Of a stretch of 64,000 nt of DNA, positions 26,224 through 33,819 are shown piece by piece. The notes under the pieces were generated by a model that was not told the origin of the DNA, made no database searches, and saw only the letters and a program-made list of their open reading frames with translations. This DNA is from Mesorhizobium sp. GTDB taxonomy: Bacteria > Pseudomonadota > Alphaproteobacteria > Rhizobiales > Rhizobiaceae. Both the position numbers and the translations under genes were made by a program. Every line of letters starts with the position of its first letter. The stretch's first letter is position 1. Location of the stretch: positions 162,677 to 226,676 of the forward strand of contig SAQL01000011.1 in assembly GCA_004020645.1 (NCBI GenBank), written 5' to 3'.

Positions 26224-26616
26224 GTGTCGCATGATCTGTTCGAAGCGGCCAAGGCCGCCATGGCCAAGGCCTATGCGCCCTATTCGAAATTCCCGGTCGG
26301 GGCGGCACTGCGCACCGAGGACGGCCGCGTCTTTGCCGGCGCCAACGTCGAGGTCGCGTCCTATCCGGAAGGCTGGTGCGCCGAAACCACCGCGCTCGGC
26401 CACTACATCATGGGCGGCGGCGGCAGGATAACGGAGGTCGCGGTGATCGCCGAGCGCATGCCGAAATGCTCGCCCTGCGGCGGCTGCCGGCAGCGGCTGG
26501 CCGAATTCTGCCGGCCGGAAACCAAACTCTATCTCTGCGACAATGGCGGCGTGGTCGAGACCGTGACCCTGGGCGAGATGCTGCCCTACGGCTTCCAGGG
26601 CGACATGTTGAAATGA
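26224..26616 (+). CDS. cdd: Cytidine deaminase
   Basis: A 130-residue zinc enzyme deaminating cytidine and deoxycytidine to uridines. The zinc site is visible as WCAETTA (Cys plus catalytic Glu) near residue 49 and CSPCGGCRQ near residue 85; AYAPYSKFPVGAAL is the substrate-side N-terminal motif. I place the start at GTG 26224 (VSHDLFEAAKAAM), with GAGGG 7-8 nt upstream supplied by a repeat. In operon with the transporter, phosphorylase and deoA, so imported cytidine feeds salvage. Confidence 0.92.
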   Translation: MSHDLFEAAKAAMAKAYAPYSKFPVGAALRTEDGRVFAGANVEVASYPEGWCAETTALGHYIMGGGGRITEVAVIAERMPKCSPCGGCRQRLAEFCRPETKLYLCDNGGVVETVTLGEMLPYGFQGDMLK

Positions 26617-26652
26617 AGAGCTGGTGAAATGAAGAGCTGGTTGAAATGAAGG
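26609..26652 (+). repeat. Tandem 16-bp repeats at the cdd/pnp junction
   Basis: Two perfect copies of TGAAATGAAGAGCTGG and a partial third (TGAAATGAAGG). The first copy contains the cdd stop codon and the last contains the ATG of the phosphorylase gene, so the start region has been copied in tandem. Confidence 0.85.
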
Positions 26653-27464
26653 AAGCGCTTGATCGTCTCGTCGAAAGGCTGGACGGGCTGGCGCCCGCCA
26701 CCGCGCTGGTGCTGGGTTCGGGTCTTGGCGGGCTTGTCGACCAGGTCGAGGACGCTGTCCGCATTTCCTATGCCGAATTGCCGGGCTTTCCCAGAAGCGG
26801 CGTCACCGGCCATGCCGGCGAGGTGGTGGCGGGACGTTTTGCCGGCGCGCCAGTGCTGATGCTGTCCGGCCGCGCTCACTACTACGAGCACGGCAACGCG
26901 GCTGCGATGCGGCCGGCGCTGGAGGTGCTCGCCGGTCTCGGTATCTCGCAACTGATCCTCACCAATGCCGCCGGCTCGATCGATCCGGACATGGGGCCGG
27001 GCTCAGTGATGCTGATCACCGACCACATCAATTTCTCGGGCTCCAACCCGCTGATCGGCGAGCCGAGCGATCGGCGCTTCGTCGGCCTGACCGAAGCCTA
27101 TGATGCCGGCCTTCGCTCGGCGATCGAGACGGCCGCGAAGGCGACGGCTACCGCGCTGCACAAGGGCGTCTATATGTGGTTTTCTGGGCCGTGCTTCGAG
27201 ACCCCCGCCGAGATCCGCATGGCGCGCGTCATGGGCGCCAACGCCGTCGGCATGTCGACCGTGCCGGAGGTCGTTCTCGCCCGTTTCCTGGGCCTGCGCG
27301 TCGCCGCCTGCTCGGTCATCACCAACCTTGCCGCAGGAATGACCGGGGCGGAGCTTTCGCACCAGGAGACCAAGGACATGGCGCCGGTCGGCGGCGCGCG
27401 GCTGGCTACGATCCTCCAGCGTATGTTCCAGGACGGGTTGCCGGAGCGTAAGGTCCCGGCCTGA
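26646..27464 (+). CDS. punA: Purine nucleoside phosphorylase
   Basis: A 272-residue trimeric-type PNP that splits inosine and guanosine with phosphate. Family motifs: VLGSGLGGLVD, PGFPRSGVTGHAGEV, SGRAHYYEHG (phosphate site; usually GR-H-YEG), LTNAAGSI, SGPCFETPAEIRM and NAVGMSTVPEV. The ATG at 26646 lies in the third unit of a tandem repeat. It overlaps deoA by one base (TGATG), so the two are coupled. Role: release of purine bases and ribose-1-phosphate from imported nucleosides. Confidence 0.93.
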   Translation: MKEALDRLVERLDGLAPATALVLGSGLGGLVDQVEDAVRISYAELPGFPRSGVTGHAGEVVAGRFAGAPVLMLSGRAHYYEHGNAAAMRPALEVLAGLGISQLILTNAAGSIDPDMGPGSVMLITDHINFSGSNPLIGEPSDRRFVGLTEAYDAGLRSAIETAAKATATALHKGVYMWFSGPCFETPAEIRMARVMGANAVGMSTVPEVVLARFLGLRVAACSVITNLAAGMTGAELSHQETKDMAPVGGARLATILQRMFQDGLPERKVPA

Positions 27465-28783
27465 TGCTTCCCCAGGAAATCATTCGCAGCAAGCGCGACG
27501 GCAACAAACTGTCGACACAGGAGATTGCCAGCTTCATCGAAGGCGTGACCACCGGCACCGTCTCGGACGGGCAGGTGGGGGCGTTCGCCATGGCGGTGTT
27601 CTTCAACGGCATGAGCCGCGACGAGGCGGTGGCGCTGACGCTGGCCATGCGCGATTCCGGCGACGTGCTCGATTGGTCGGACCTGCCGGGCCCGGTCACC
27701 GACAAGCATTCGACAGGCGGCGTCGGCGACAATGTCTCGCTGTTGGTGGCGCCGATCGTCGCCGCCTGCGGCGCTTATGTGCCGATGATTTCCGGCCGCG
27801 GCCTCGGCCATACCGGCGGCACGCTGGACAAGATGGATGCAATCCCCGGCTATATCAGCCAGCCGGATGTGGCGGGCTTTCGCAAGGCAGTGCTCGAAGC
27901 CGGCTGCGCCATCATCGGCCAGACCGCCGATCTCGCGCCCGCCGACCGCCGGCTCTATGCGATCCGCGACGTGACGGGAACCGTCGAATCGGTGCCGCTG
28001 ATCACCGCCTCGATCCTGTCGAAGAAGCTGGCCGCCGGCCTGCAGTCGCTGGTGCTCGACGTAAAGGTCGGCAACGGTGCCTTCATGGAAAAGTCGCGCG
28101 ACGCAACGACACTGGCGAACAGCCTGGTCGAAGTCGCCAATGGCGCCGGCCTGAAGACCTCAGCACTGGTCACCGGCATGAACGAGCCGCTGGCGTCTGC
28201 AGCTGGCAACGCGGTCGAGGTGCGCAATGCCGTCGATTTCCTCACCGGCCGCTTCCGCGACCGGCGCCTGGAGGATGTGACGTTGGCACTGGCCGCAGAC
28301 ATGCTGCAGTCGGCCGGGCTGGTGTCATCCAACCAGGACGGCATGCGGCGCGCCGCCGAGACGCTTGCCGGCGGCGGCGCCGCCGCCGTTTTCGCGCGCA
28401 TGGTGGCGGCGCTCGGCGGTCCGGCCGATTTCGTCGAGAACCCGGAAAAATACCTGCCGAAGGCGGCGACGGAGTTCGCGGTCAAGGCGACCGAAAACGG
28501 TTTTGTCACCGGCATCGCCACCCGCGACATCGGGCTTGCCGTGGTCGGGCTTGGCGGCGGGCGCATACGGCCGGACGACAGGATCGACCATGCGGTCGGC
28601 ATCACCCGGCTGCTGCCTGTCGGCGCTGAGGTGCGGGCCGGCGAGGCGCTGGCGCTGGTCCATGCCCGCAATGCCTCCGATGCCGAGGTGGCCGAGGCCG
28701 CCGTGCGTTCGGCCTATTCGATCGGCGCTTCGAAGCCGCCCGCGGAAAAAGCCGTCATCCGGCGGATCCTGCCGCGCGGCTGA
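27464..28783 (+). CDS. deoA: Thymidine phosphorylase
   Basis: A 439-residue enzyme converting thymidine or deoxyuridine to base plus deoxyribose-1-phosphate. The glycosyltransferase-family-3 signature is in DKHSTGGVGDNVSLLVAP; the neighbouring SGRGLGHTGGTLDKMDAIPGY loop binds substrate and SILSKKLAAGLQSLVLDVKVG is also typical. Last gene of the rightward salvage operon; starts one base inside the PNP stop. Confidence 0.95.
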   Translation: MLPQEIIRSKRDGNKLSTQEIASFIEGVTTGTVSDGQVGAFAMAVFFNGMSRDEAVALTLAMRDSGDVLDWSDLPGPVTDKHSTGGVGDNVSLLVAPIVAACGAYVPMISGRGLGHTGGTLDKMDAIPGYISQPDVAGFRKAVLEAGCAIIGQTADLAPADRRLYAIRDVTGTVESVPLITASILSKKLAAGLQSLVLDVKVGNGAFMEKSRDATTLANSLVEVANGAGLKTSALVTGMNEPLASAAGNAVEVRNAVDFLTGRFRDRRLEDVTLALAADMLQSAGLVSSNQDGMRRAAETLAGGGAAAVFARMVAALGGPADFVENPEKYLPKAATEFAVKATENGFVTGIATRDIGLAVVGLGGGRIRPDDRIDHAVGITRLLPVGAEVRAGEALALVHARNASDAEVAEAAVRSAYSIGASKPPAEKAVIRRILPRG

Positions 28784-28794
28784 TTTTTTTTTAT
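28771..28794 (+). terminator. Terminator at the end of deoA
   Basis: GCCGCGCGGC palindrome followed by TGATTTTTTTTT; the stem lies in the last deoA codons and the stop codon is in the transition. Short stem but a nine-T run. Confidence 0.6.
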
Positions 28795-28796
28795 TG

Positions 28797-28833
28797 GACC
28801 ATAATCTTTCCGAAAACCGGTTTCCACTTTTCA
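28797..28833. repeat. REP-like element copy
   Basis: Carries CTTTCCGAAAACCGGTTTCCACTTTTCATG, the reverse orientation of the AAGTGGAAGCCGGTTTTCGG units at 26084-26222. It lies between convergent deoA and the aspartic protease gene. Confidence 0.75.
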
Positions 28834-28837
28834 TGGT

Positions 28838-29395
28838 TCACTGGACGAGCAGCAGCGCGCCGTTCTCGACCTGGTATTTTTCAAGCCGCTGGAGAAAACT
28901 CAGGCCGATCAAATTGGTGCGCAGCGCCTTGTCGTCGAGCACTACCGCCTGGACGCCGTCGAGCGTGATCTTGCCAATCTGCAGCCGATCGACGGTCACC
29001 AGGGCAGCCTTGATCGCGCCGTTGGCGGTGTTGACCTGGTGTTTGAAGTCCGACGCGTTCAGCGAAATGCCGATCCTGCGCGCCGTCGAACCGTTGATGG
29101 CAACCAGCGTCGCGCCGGTGTCGATCATGCCGTCGACTGTTCGACCGTTGAGCTTGAACGCCGACGTGAAATGGCCGCGCGAGTCCGCCGTGATCACGAC
29201 CTTGCGGCCGAGCGGCTGCGGCGTCGCCGGTCTGTCGGGAACCACAGCCAGGTTCAGGTCCGTTTCGACCGCCGGGCTGGTCTCGACCGCCGATTTCAGG
29301 AGGCCTTCGAACATCTGCGGATTCGACTGGTAGAGCATCGGGAACGACGCCGATGCTACGGCGAGCACGCCAAGGATGAGAAGATTGCGCAGCAT
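28838..29395 (-). CDS. Retropepsin-like aspartic protease, TIGR02281 type
   Basis: A 185-residue membrane-anchored protein. A single N-terminal helix (MLRNLLILGVLAVASASFPM) precedes a retropepsin domain with the active-site motif GMIDTGATLVAING near residue 93 and the second conserved strand LIGLSFLQRLEKYQVENGAL. Such clan AA proteases act as dimers in the periplasm. GAAGG 7 nt before 29395 supports that start; an ATG at 29419 is an alternative. Convergent with deoA. Confidence 0.88.
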   Translation of the reverse strand: MLRNLLILGVLAVASASFPMLYQSNPQMFEGLLKSAVETSPAVETDLNLAVVPDRPATPQPLGRKVVITADSRGHFTSAFKLNGRTVDGMIDTGATLVAINGSTARRIGISLNASDFKHQVNTANGAIKAALVTVDRLQIGKITLDGVQAVVLDDKALRTNLIGLSFLQRLEKYQVENGALLLVQ

Positions 29396-29502
29396 GGACC
29401 GGCCTTCGTGAAGGCCCATGCTTATCGCGACATGGTGTTTGCGGCTTTAACAGATGCGGAAAGCGGCCGTTTGCGTAAACGATCGGTAAACGAGTGGCAC
29501 AG

Positions 29503-30132
29503 TCATTTGGTCCCGTACAGACGATCGCCGGCGTCGCCGAGACCGGGCATGATGTAGCCCTTCTCGTTAAGCTGGCGGTCGATGGAAGCGGTGAAGACCG
29601 GGACATCGGGATGCGCCTTGGTGAAGCGCTCGAGGCCCTCTGGCGCCGCCAGCAGACAGAGGAAGCGGATGTTGGTGGCGCCGCGCCCTTTCAGCTTGTC
29701 GATCGCCGCGATCGCGGAGTTGGCGGTCGCCAGCATCGGGTCGACGACGATCACCAGCCGGTCGGCGAGATCGCTCGGCGCCTTGAAGAAATACTCGACG
29801 GCTTCCAGCGTTTCGTGGTCGCGGTAAAGGCCGATATGGGCGACGCGCGCCGCCGGCACCAGGTCGAGCAGGCCTTCGAGCAAGCCGTTGCCGGCGCGCA
29901 GCACTGAGGCGAAGACCAGCTTCTTGCCCTCCAGCGTCGGCGCCTCCATCGTCTCGATCGGCGTTTCGATCGTCGTCGTCGTCAGTTCGAGGTTGCGGGT
30001 GACCTCGTAGCCGAGCAGCAGCGAGATCTCGCGCAGCAGCCGCCGGAAGCCGGCCGTCGAGGTTTCCTTCTTGCGCATGATGGTCAGCTTGTGCTGGACA
30101 AGCGGGTGGTCGACGACGGTGACGCCCTGCAT
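29503..30132 (-). CDS. upp: Uracil phosphoribosyltransferase
   Basis: A 209-residue enzyme making UMP from uracil and PRPP. Family markers: [61 protein letters not shown], the PRPP loop [14 protein letters not shown] (consensus DPMLATGGS/T; ATANSA here) and the uracil-contact tail [18 protein letters not shown]. Salvages uracil released after Cdd/DeoA or uridine phosphorolysis, so it completes the pathway encoded on the opposite strand. Confidence 0.95.
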   Translation of the reverse strand: MQGVTVVDHPLVQHKLTIMRKKETSTAGFRRLLREISLLLGYEVTRNLELTTTTIETPIETMEAPTLEGKKLVFASVLRAGNGLLEGLLDLVPAARVAHIGLYRDHETLEAVEYFFKAPSDLADRLVIVVDPMLATANSAIAAIDKLKGRGATNIRFLCLLAAPEGLERFTKAHPDVPVFTASIDRQLNEKGYIMPGLGDAGDRLYGTK

Positions 30133-30156
30133 GGTGTTCTCCTAGCTGCGCAGTTA

Positions 30157-30269
30157 GTGAATGGTGAATAGTGAATAGTGAATGGGTTTGCGAGTCCTTG
30201 GTTGAGCGGAAAAACTCGCGGTTGACGGACCGAAGCGCCGGGTGAACCATTCACCATTCACCATTCACC
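30157..30269. repeat. Inverted pair of short GTGAATG repeats between upp and add
   Basis: Left arm (30157-30186) is four imperfect units GTGAATGGTGAATAGTGAAT...; right arm (30247-30269) is CCATTCACCATTCACCATTCAC. The arms are complementary over about 22 bp with few mismatches, so a long stem with a ~60-nt loop can form. The right arm includes the stop codon of add. Confidence 0.8.
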
Positions 30270-31239
30270 TGCCCTTGACGTCGAGCCGGCCCAGCAGCAT
30301 TGCCTTGGTCTTCCTGTCGACGAAGGCGGCCTCGATGGCGGTTCTGGTGACGGCGGCGAGCGCCTTGTCGTTCATCGAAAAATGCTCGGCGGCAAGGTCG
30401 TATTCGCGCTTCAGCGACGTCCAGAAATAGGGCGGATCATCGGAATTTAGCGTCACCTTGCAGCCAGCCGCCTGCAGTGCCGGAAAAGGGTGATCGGCGA
30501 AACTGTCGAAGACCTTCAGCGCGATGTTGGAACTGGGACAGCATTCGAGCACGACGCCTTCGTCCGCGATGCGACGGACAAGGTCGGGGTTTTCGATGGC
30601 GCGCACGCCATGGCCGATGCGGGCGGGGCGGATGTGGTCGAGTGCGGCCTCGACGCTCTCCCAGCCCATCAGTTCGCCGGCATGGACGGTGATGCCGAGG
30701 CCGGCCTCGCGCGCGATTTCGAAGGCCCTGACATAATCCTCCAGATCGCCCATCCGCTCGTCGCCGGCGACGCCGAAGCCGGTGACCAGCGGATGCCCGC
30801 AGCGGGCCGCGAAGCGCGCCGCCCGCTCGATCGATTCGACGCCGGCGTTGCGCACGCCGGTGACGATCATGCGGCCCTCGATGCCGGTCTTGGCCTTGGC
30901 GCGCGCCATGCCTTCGCCGAGCGCGTCCGTATAGGCCTTGGGCGACAGGCCGGCCTTCCCGGCGTGGTCCGGCGAGGTGAAGATCTCGGAATAGATGGCG
31001 CCGTCGCGGGCGAGGCTGGTCAGGTAATGATCGGCCAGCCGCGCATAGTCCTCTTCCGTGCGGAACAGGTCGGAGGAGAAGTCATAGGCGGCGAGGAAGG
31101 AGGTGAAATCGTGCCAGACGAAAGAGCCGTCCTGAATGTAGGGCGAGGTGTCCTTGCCGTATTTCTGTGCCTGGCGGACGACGAGTTCGGGCGCCGCTGC
31201 CCCTTCGATATGGCAGTGCAGTTCCGCTTTCAAAGGCAT
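30265..31239 (-). CDS. add: Adenosine deaminase
   Basis: A 324-residue metal enzyme deaminating adenosine to inosine. Motifs: [11 protein letters not shown] (H-x-H metal ligands), [13 protein letters not shown] (HAGE), [11 protein letters not shown] and LNSDDPPYF (SDDP). All catalytic positions are present. Its product feeds the purine nucleoside phosphorylase encoded 3 kb away. Separate leftward gene upstream of upp, probably co-transcribed with it unless the hairpin between them ends transcription. Confidence 0.94.
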   Translation of the reverse strand: MPLKAELHCHIEGAAAPELVVRQAQKYGKDTSPYIQDGSFVWHDFTSFLAAYDFSSDLFRTEEDYARLADHYLTSLARDGAIYSEIFTSPDHAGKAGLSPKAYTDALGEGMARAKAKTGIEGRMIVTGVRNAGVESIERAARFAARCGHPLVTGFGVAGDERMGDLEDYVRAFEIAREAGLGITVHAGELMGWESVEAALDHIRPARIGHGVRAIENPDLVRRIADEGVVLECCPSSNIALKVFDSFADHPFPALQAAGCKVTLNSDDPPYFWTSLKREYDLAAEHFSMNDKALAAVTRTAIEAAFVDRKTKAMLLGRLDVKGR

Positions 31240-31387
31240 GCAGTCATCCCGTCAGGTCAGTCCAGGTCGCGCACCCATAAGCATGATTCCACGACCGGGA
31301 AGCGCGGCCGAACACCGCGCCTTAAACAATAGCGTCGGCACCATCGATCGGCTATGGTCCCGCCGGTTTTATGGCGGATCAAAAATA

Positions 31388-32164
31388 ATGTCGGTTGAGA
31401 GAACCACGGCCGTTGGCGGCATGGAAACCTCCTATGGTTTCAAGCGTGTAGGGGCAGGCGAGAAGCAGTCCCTGGTCAATGACGTTTTCCACAAGGTCGC
31501 GAACCGCTACGATCTGATGAACGACCTGATGTCGGCCGGGCTGCACCGGCTGTGGAAGGACGCCATGGTCACATGGCTCAATCCACCGAAACGACCGGGC
31601 TGGAGCGTTCTCGACGTTGCCGGCGGCACCGGCGACATCGCCTTCCGCATCGTCGAGGCGAGCGGCAGGAACGCCCATGCCACGGTTCTCGACATCAACG
31701 GCTCGATGCTCACCGTCGGCCGCGACCGGGCCGAAAAAAAGGGCCTGACGGCAAATACCGATTTCGTCGAAGCCAATGCCGAGGAGCTGCCTTTCACTGA
31801 GGCCACCTTCGATGCTTATACGATCGCTTTCGGCATTCGCAACGTGCCGCGCATCGATGTGGCGCTTGCGGAAGCCTATCGCGTGCTGAAGCCCGGCGGG
31901 CGCTTCCTCTGCCTCGAATTTTCCGAGGTCGACATGCCGCTGCTCGACAAGGTCTATGAAGCGTGGTCGTTCAATGCCATCCCCAGGATCGGCAAGGCGG
32001 TGATCGGCGACGGCGAGCCCTATTCCTACTTGGTCGAATCGATCCGCAAATTTCCCAATCAGCAGAATTTTGCGGCGATGATTTCCCGCGCCGGCTTCGA
32101 CCGCGCTTCCTTTCGCAACTATTCCGGCGGCATAGCTGCGCTTCATTCGGGCTGGAAGCTTTGA
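31388..32164 (+). CDS. ubiE: Ubiquinone biosynthesis C-methyltransferase
   Basis: A 258-residue SAM enzyme for C-methylation of the demethoxy-ubiquinol ring (and menaquinol where made). UbiE signatures: [26 protein letters not shown], the SAM loop [46 protein letters not shown] and [21 protein letters not shown] use the ATG at 31388; the long frame upstream overlaps the divergent add promoter region and is not UbiE-like. Operon with ubiB, 13 bp apart. Confidence 0.95.
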   Translation: MSVERTTAVGGMETSYGFKRVGAGEKQSLVNDVFHKVANRYDLMNDLMSAGLHRLWKDAMVTWLNPPKRPGWSVLDVAGGTGDIAFRIVEASGRNAHATVLDINGSMLTVGRDRAEKKGLTANTDFVEANAEELPFTEATFDAYTIAFGIRNVPRIDVALAEAYRVLKPGGRFLCLEFSEVDMPLLDKVYEAWSFNAIPRIGKAVIGDGEPYSYLVESIRKFPNQQNFAAMISRAGFDRASFRNYSGGIAALHSGWKL

Positions 32165-32177
32165 GGCTGGCGCAGTC

Positions 32178-33752
32178 ATGAGCAGTGTCGGCGCTGGTTT
32201 CAGGCTCGTGCGGGCCGGCTGGGTGCTGGTCCGCGAAGGCGTCGTCGCGGCGCTGCCGGGCGACGAGCTCTTCGGTCTGCCGAAACTCGGCTGGCGGATG
32301 GCGCGGCTGTTCACCCGCCGCCGCGCGCTTGCCTATGAGCGTGGCGACCGGCTGGCCAAGGCCGTCGTCCGGCTCGGCCCATCCTATGTCAAGCTCGGCC
32401 AGTTCCTGGCGACCCGGCCCGATGTCGTGGGCAACGACATAGCGCTCGATCTCGCCATGCTGCAGGACAAGATGCAGACCTTTCCGCAGGCCGATGCCAT
32501 TGCGGCGATAGAAGCTTCGCTCGGGCGCAAGGTCGGCGAGCTCTACGCCAGTTTCGGCGAGGCCGTTGCCGCGGCTTCGATCGCTCAGGTCCATATCGCG
32601 GAAACCCTGGAGAACGGCGTCGGTTCGCGGGTGGCGGTGAAGGTCATCCGGCCGGGCGTGCGGCGCCGCTTCTTTCGCGATCTCGAAAGCTATTTTCTCG
32701 CTGCTCGTCTCCAGGAAAAATACATCCCGTCGTCGCGCCGGCTGCGGCCGGTCGAAGTGACCGAGACGCTGGCGCAGACCACCAAGATCGAAATGGATCT
32801 GAGGCTCGAGGCGGCAGCGCTTTCGGAGCTCGGAGAGAACACCAAGGATGATCCCGGCTTTCGCGTGCCGACAGTCGATTGGGAACGCACCGGCCGTGAC
32901 GTGCTGACCATGGAATGGGTCGACGGTATCAAGCTGAACGACATTGCCGGCCTCGCTGCCGCCGGCCACGATCTGAAGGCGATCGCCGCCAATCTGGTCC
33001 AGTCGTTCCTGCGCCATACGCTGCGTGATGGTTTCTTCCATGCCGACATGCATCCCGGAAACCTGTTCGTCGAGCCCAATGGCACCATCGTCGCTGTCGA
33101 TCTCGGCATAGCCGGCCGGCTCGGCAAGAAGGAGCGCCGTTTTCTCGCCGAAATCCTCTACGGCTTCATCACCCGTGACTATCTGCGCGTCGCCGAAGTG
33201 CATTTCGAGGCCGGCTACGTGCCGCGCCGGCATAATGTCGCTGCGTTCGCCCAGGCGATCCGGGCGATCGGCGAGCCGATCCACGGCCAGCCGGCCGAGA
33301 CCATCTCGATGGCCAAGCTCTTGGCGCTTCTGTTCGAGGTGACGGACCTCTTCGACATGGCGACGCGCTCCGAACTGGTGCTGCTGCAGAAGACCATGGT
33401 GGTGGTCGAAGGCGTCGCCCGCACCCTCGACCCGGCCTTCAACATGTGGAAGACGTCCGAACCGGTGGTCGGAGGCTGGATATCAGGCAATCTCGGCCCG
33501 CGTGCTCTGCTGGCCGACGCACGCGACGGCACAAACGCACTGCTGGCACTGGCCCGCCAGGCGCCGGACCTCGCCGCCCGCACCGAGCGGCTGTCGCGCG
33601 AGATCGATCTGATGGCCGAACACGGGCTGCGTTTCGACGAAAGAACGGCGCATGCGATCGGCAAGGCCGAGGCGCGCTATAGCAGATCCGGCCGGCTGGC
33701 GCTGTGGGTGATCGCGCTGACGCTGGTCTATATCGCGTGGCGGATTTTCTAG
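32178..33752 (+). CDS. ubiB: Atypical protein kinase-like UbiB
   Basis: A 524-residue member of the ABC1/ADCK/UbiB family needed for aerobic ubiquinone synthesis. The KxGQ motif is in SYVKLGQFLATRPDV near residue 75, the ATP-lysine in VAVKVIRPG, and the catalytic loop in HADMHPGNLFVEPNG with VDLGIAGRLG as the DFG equivalent. The C-terminus (LALWVIALTLVYIAWRIF) is a membrane helix, typical of bacterial UbiB. Follows ubiE directly; the fused coaBC gene begins 67 bp later under its own control region. Confidence 0.95.
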   Translation: MSSVGAGFRLVRAGWVLVREGVVAALPGDELFGLPKLGWRMARLFTRRRALAYERGDRLAKAVVRLGPSYVKLGQFLATRPDVVGNDIALDLAMLQDKMQTFPQADAIAAIEASLGRKVGELYASFGEAVAAASIAQVHIAETLENGVGSRVAVKVIRPGVRRRFFRDLESYFLAARLQEKYIPSSRRLRPVEVTETLAQTTKIEMDLRLEAAALSELGENTKDDPGFRVPTVDWERTGRDVLTMEWVDGIKLNDIAGLAAAGHDLKAIAANLVQSFLRHTLRDGFFHADMHPGNLFVEPNGTIVAVDLGIAGRLGKKERRFLAEILYGFITRDYLRVAEVHFEAGYVPRRHNVAAFAQAIRAIGEPIHGQPAETISMAKLLALLFEVTDLFDMATRSELVLLQKTMVVVEGVARTLDPAFNMWKTSEPVVGGWISGNLGPRALLADARDGTNALLALARQAPDLAARTERLSREIDLMAEHGLRFDERTAHAIGKAEARYSRSGRLALWVIALTLVYIAWRIF

Positions 33753-33768
33753 CCGGCTTGCTCTCAAT

Positions 33769-33818
33769 TGATTGCATTGCTATCATTGCATTCAACATTC
33801 TCTGCAAAAATGCAATCA
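33769..33818. promoter_or_regulatory. Operator-like repeat array upstream of the fused coaBC
   Basis: Three copies of ATTGCATT: 33771-33778 and 33785-33792 on the plus strand (14 bp apart) and the reverse complement AATGCAAT at 33809-33816. Extended, TGATTGCATT (33769-33778) and AATGCAATCA (33809-33818) are a perfect 10-bp inverted repeat that ends just before the ATG. TGCTATCA, which I recall as a FitA half-site in Neisseria, occurs at 33778-33785. The segment is the most A/T-rich for several kb and must hold the gene's promoter or start region. Confidence 0.6.
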
Positions 33819-33819
33819 T

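Noticed and set aside
31148..31387. 80-residue N-terminal extension of UbiE
   Set aside because: It overlaps the divergent add gene start and does not resemble UbiE; conserved protein begins at 31388.
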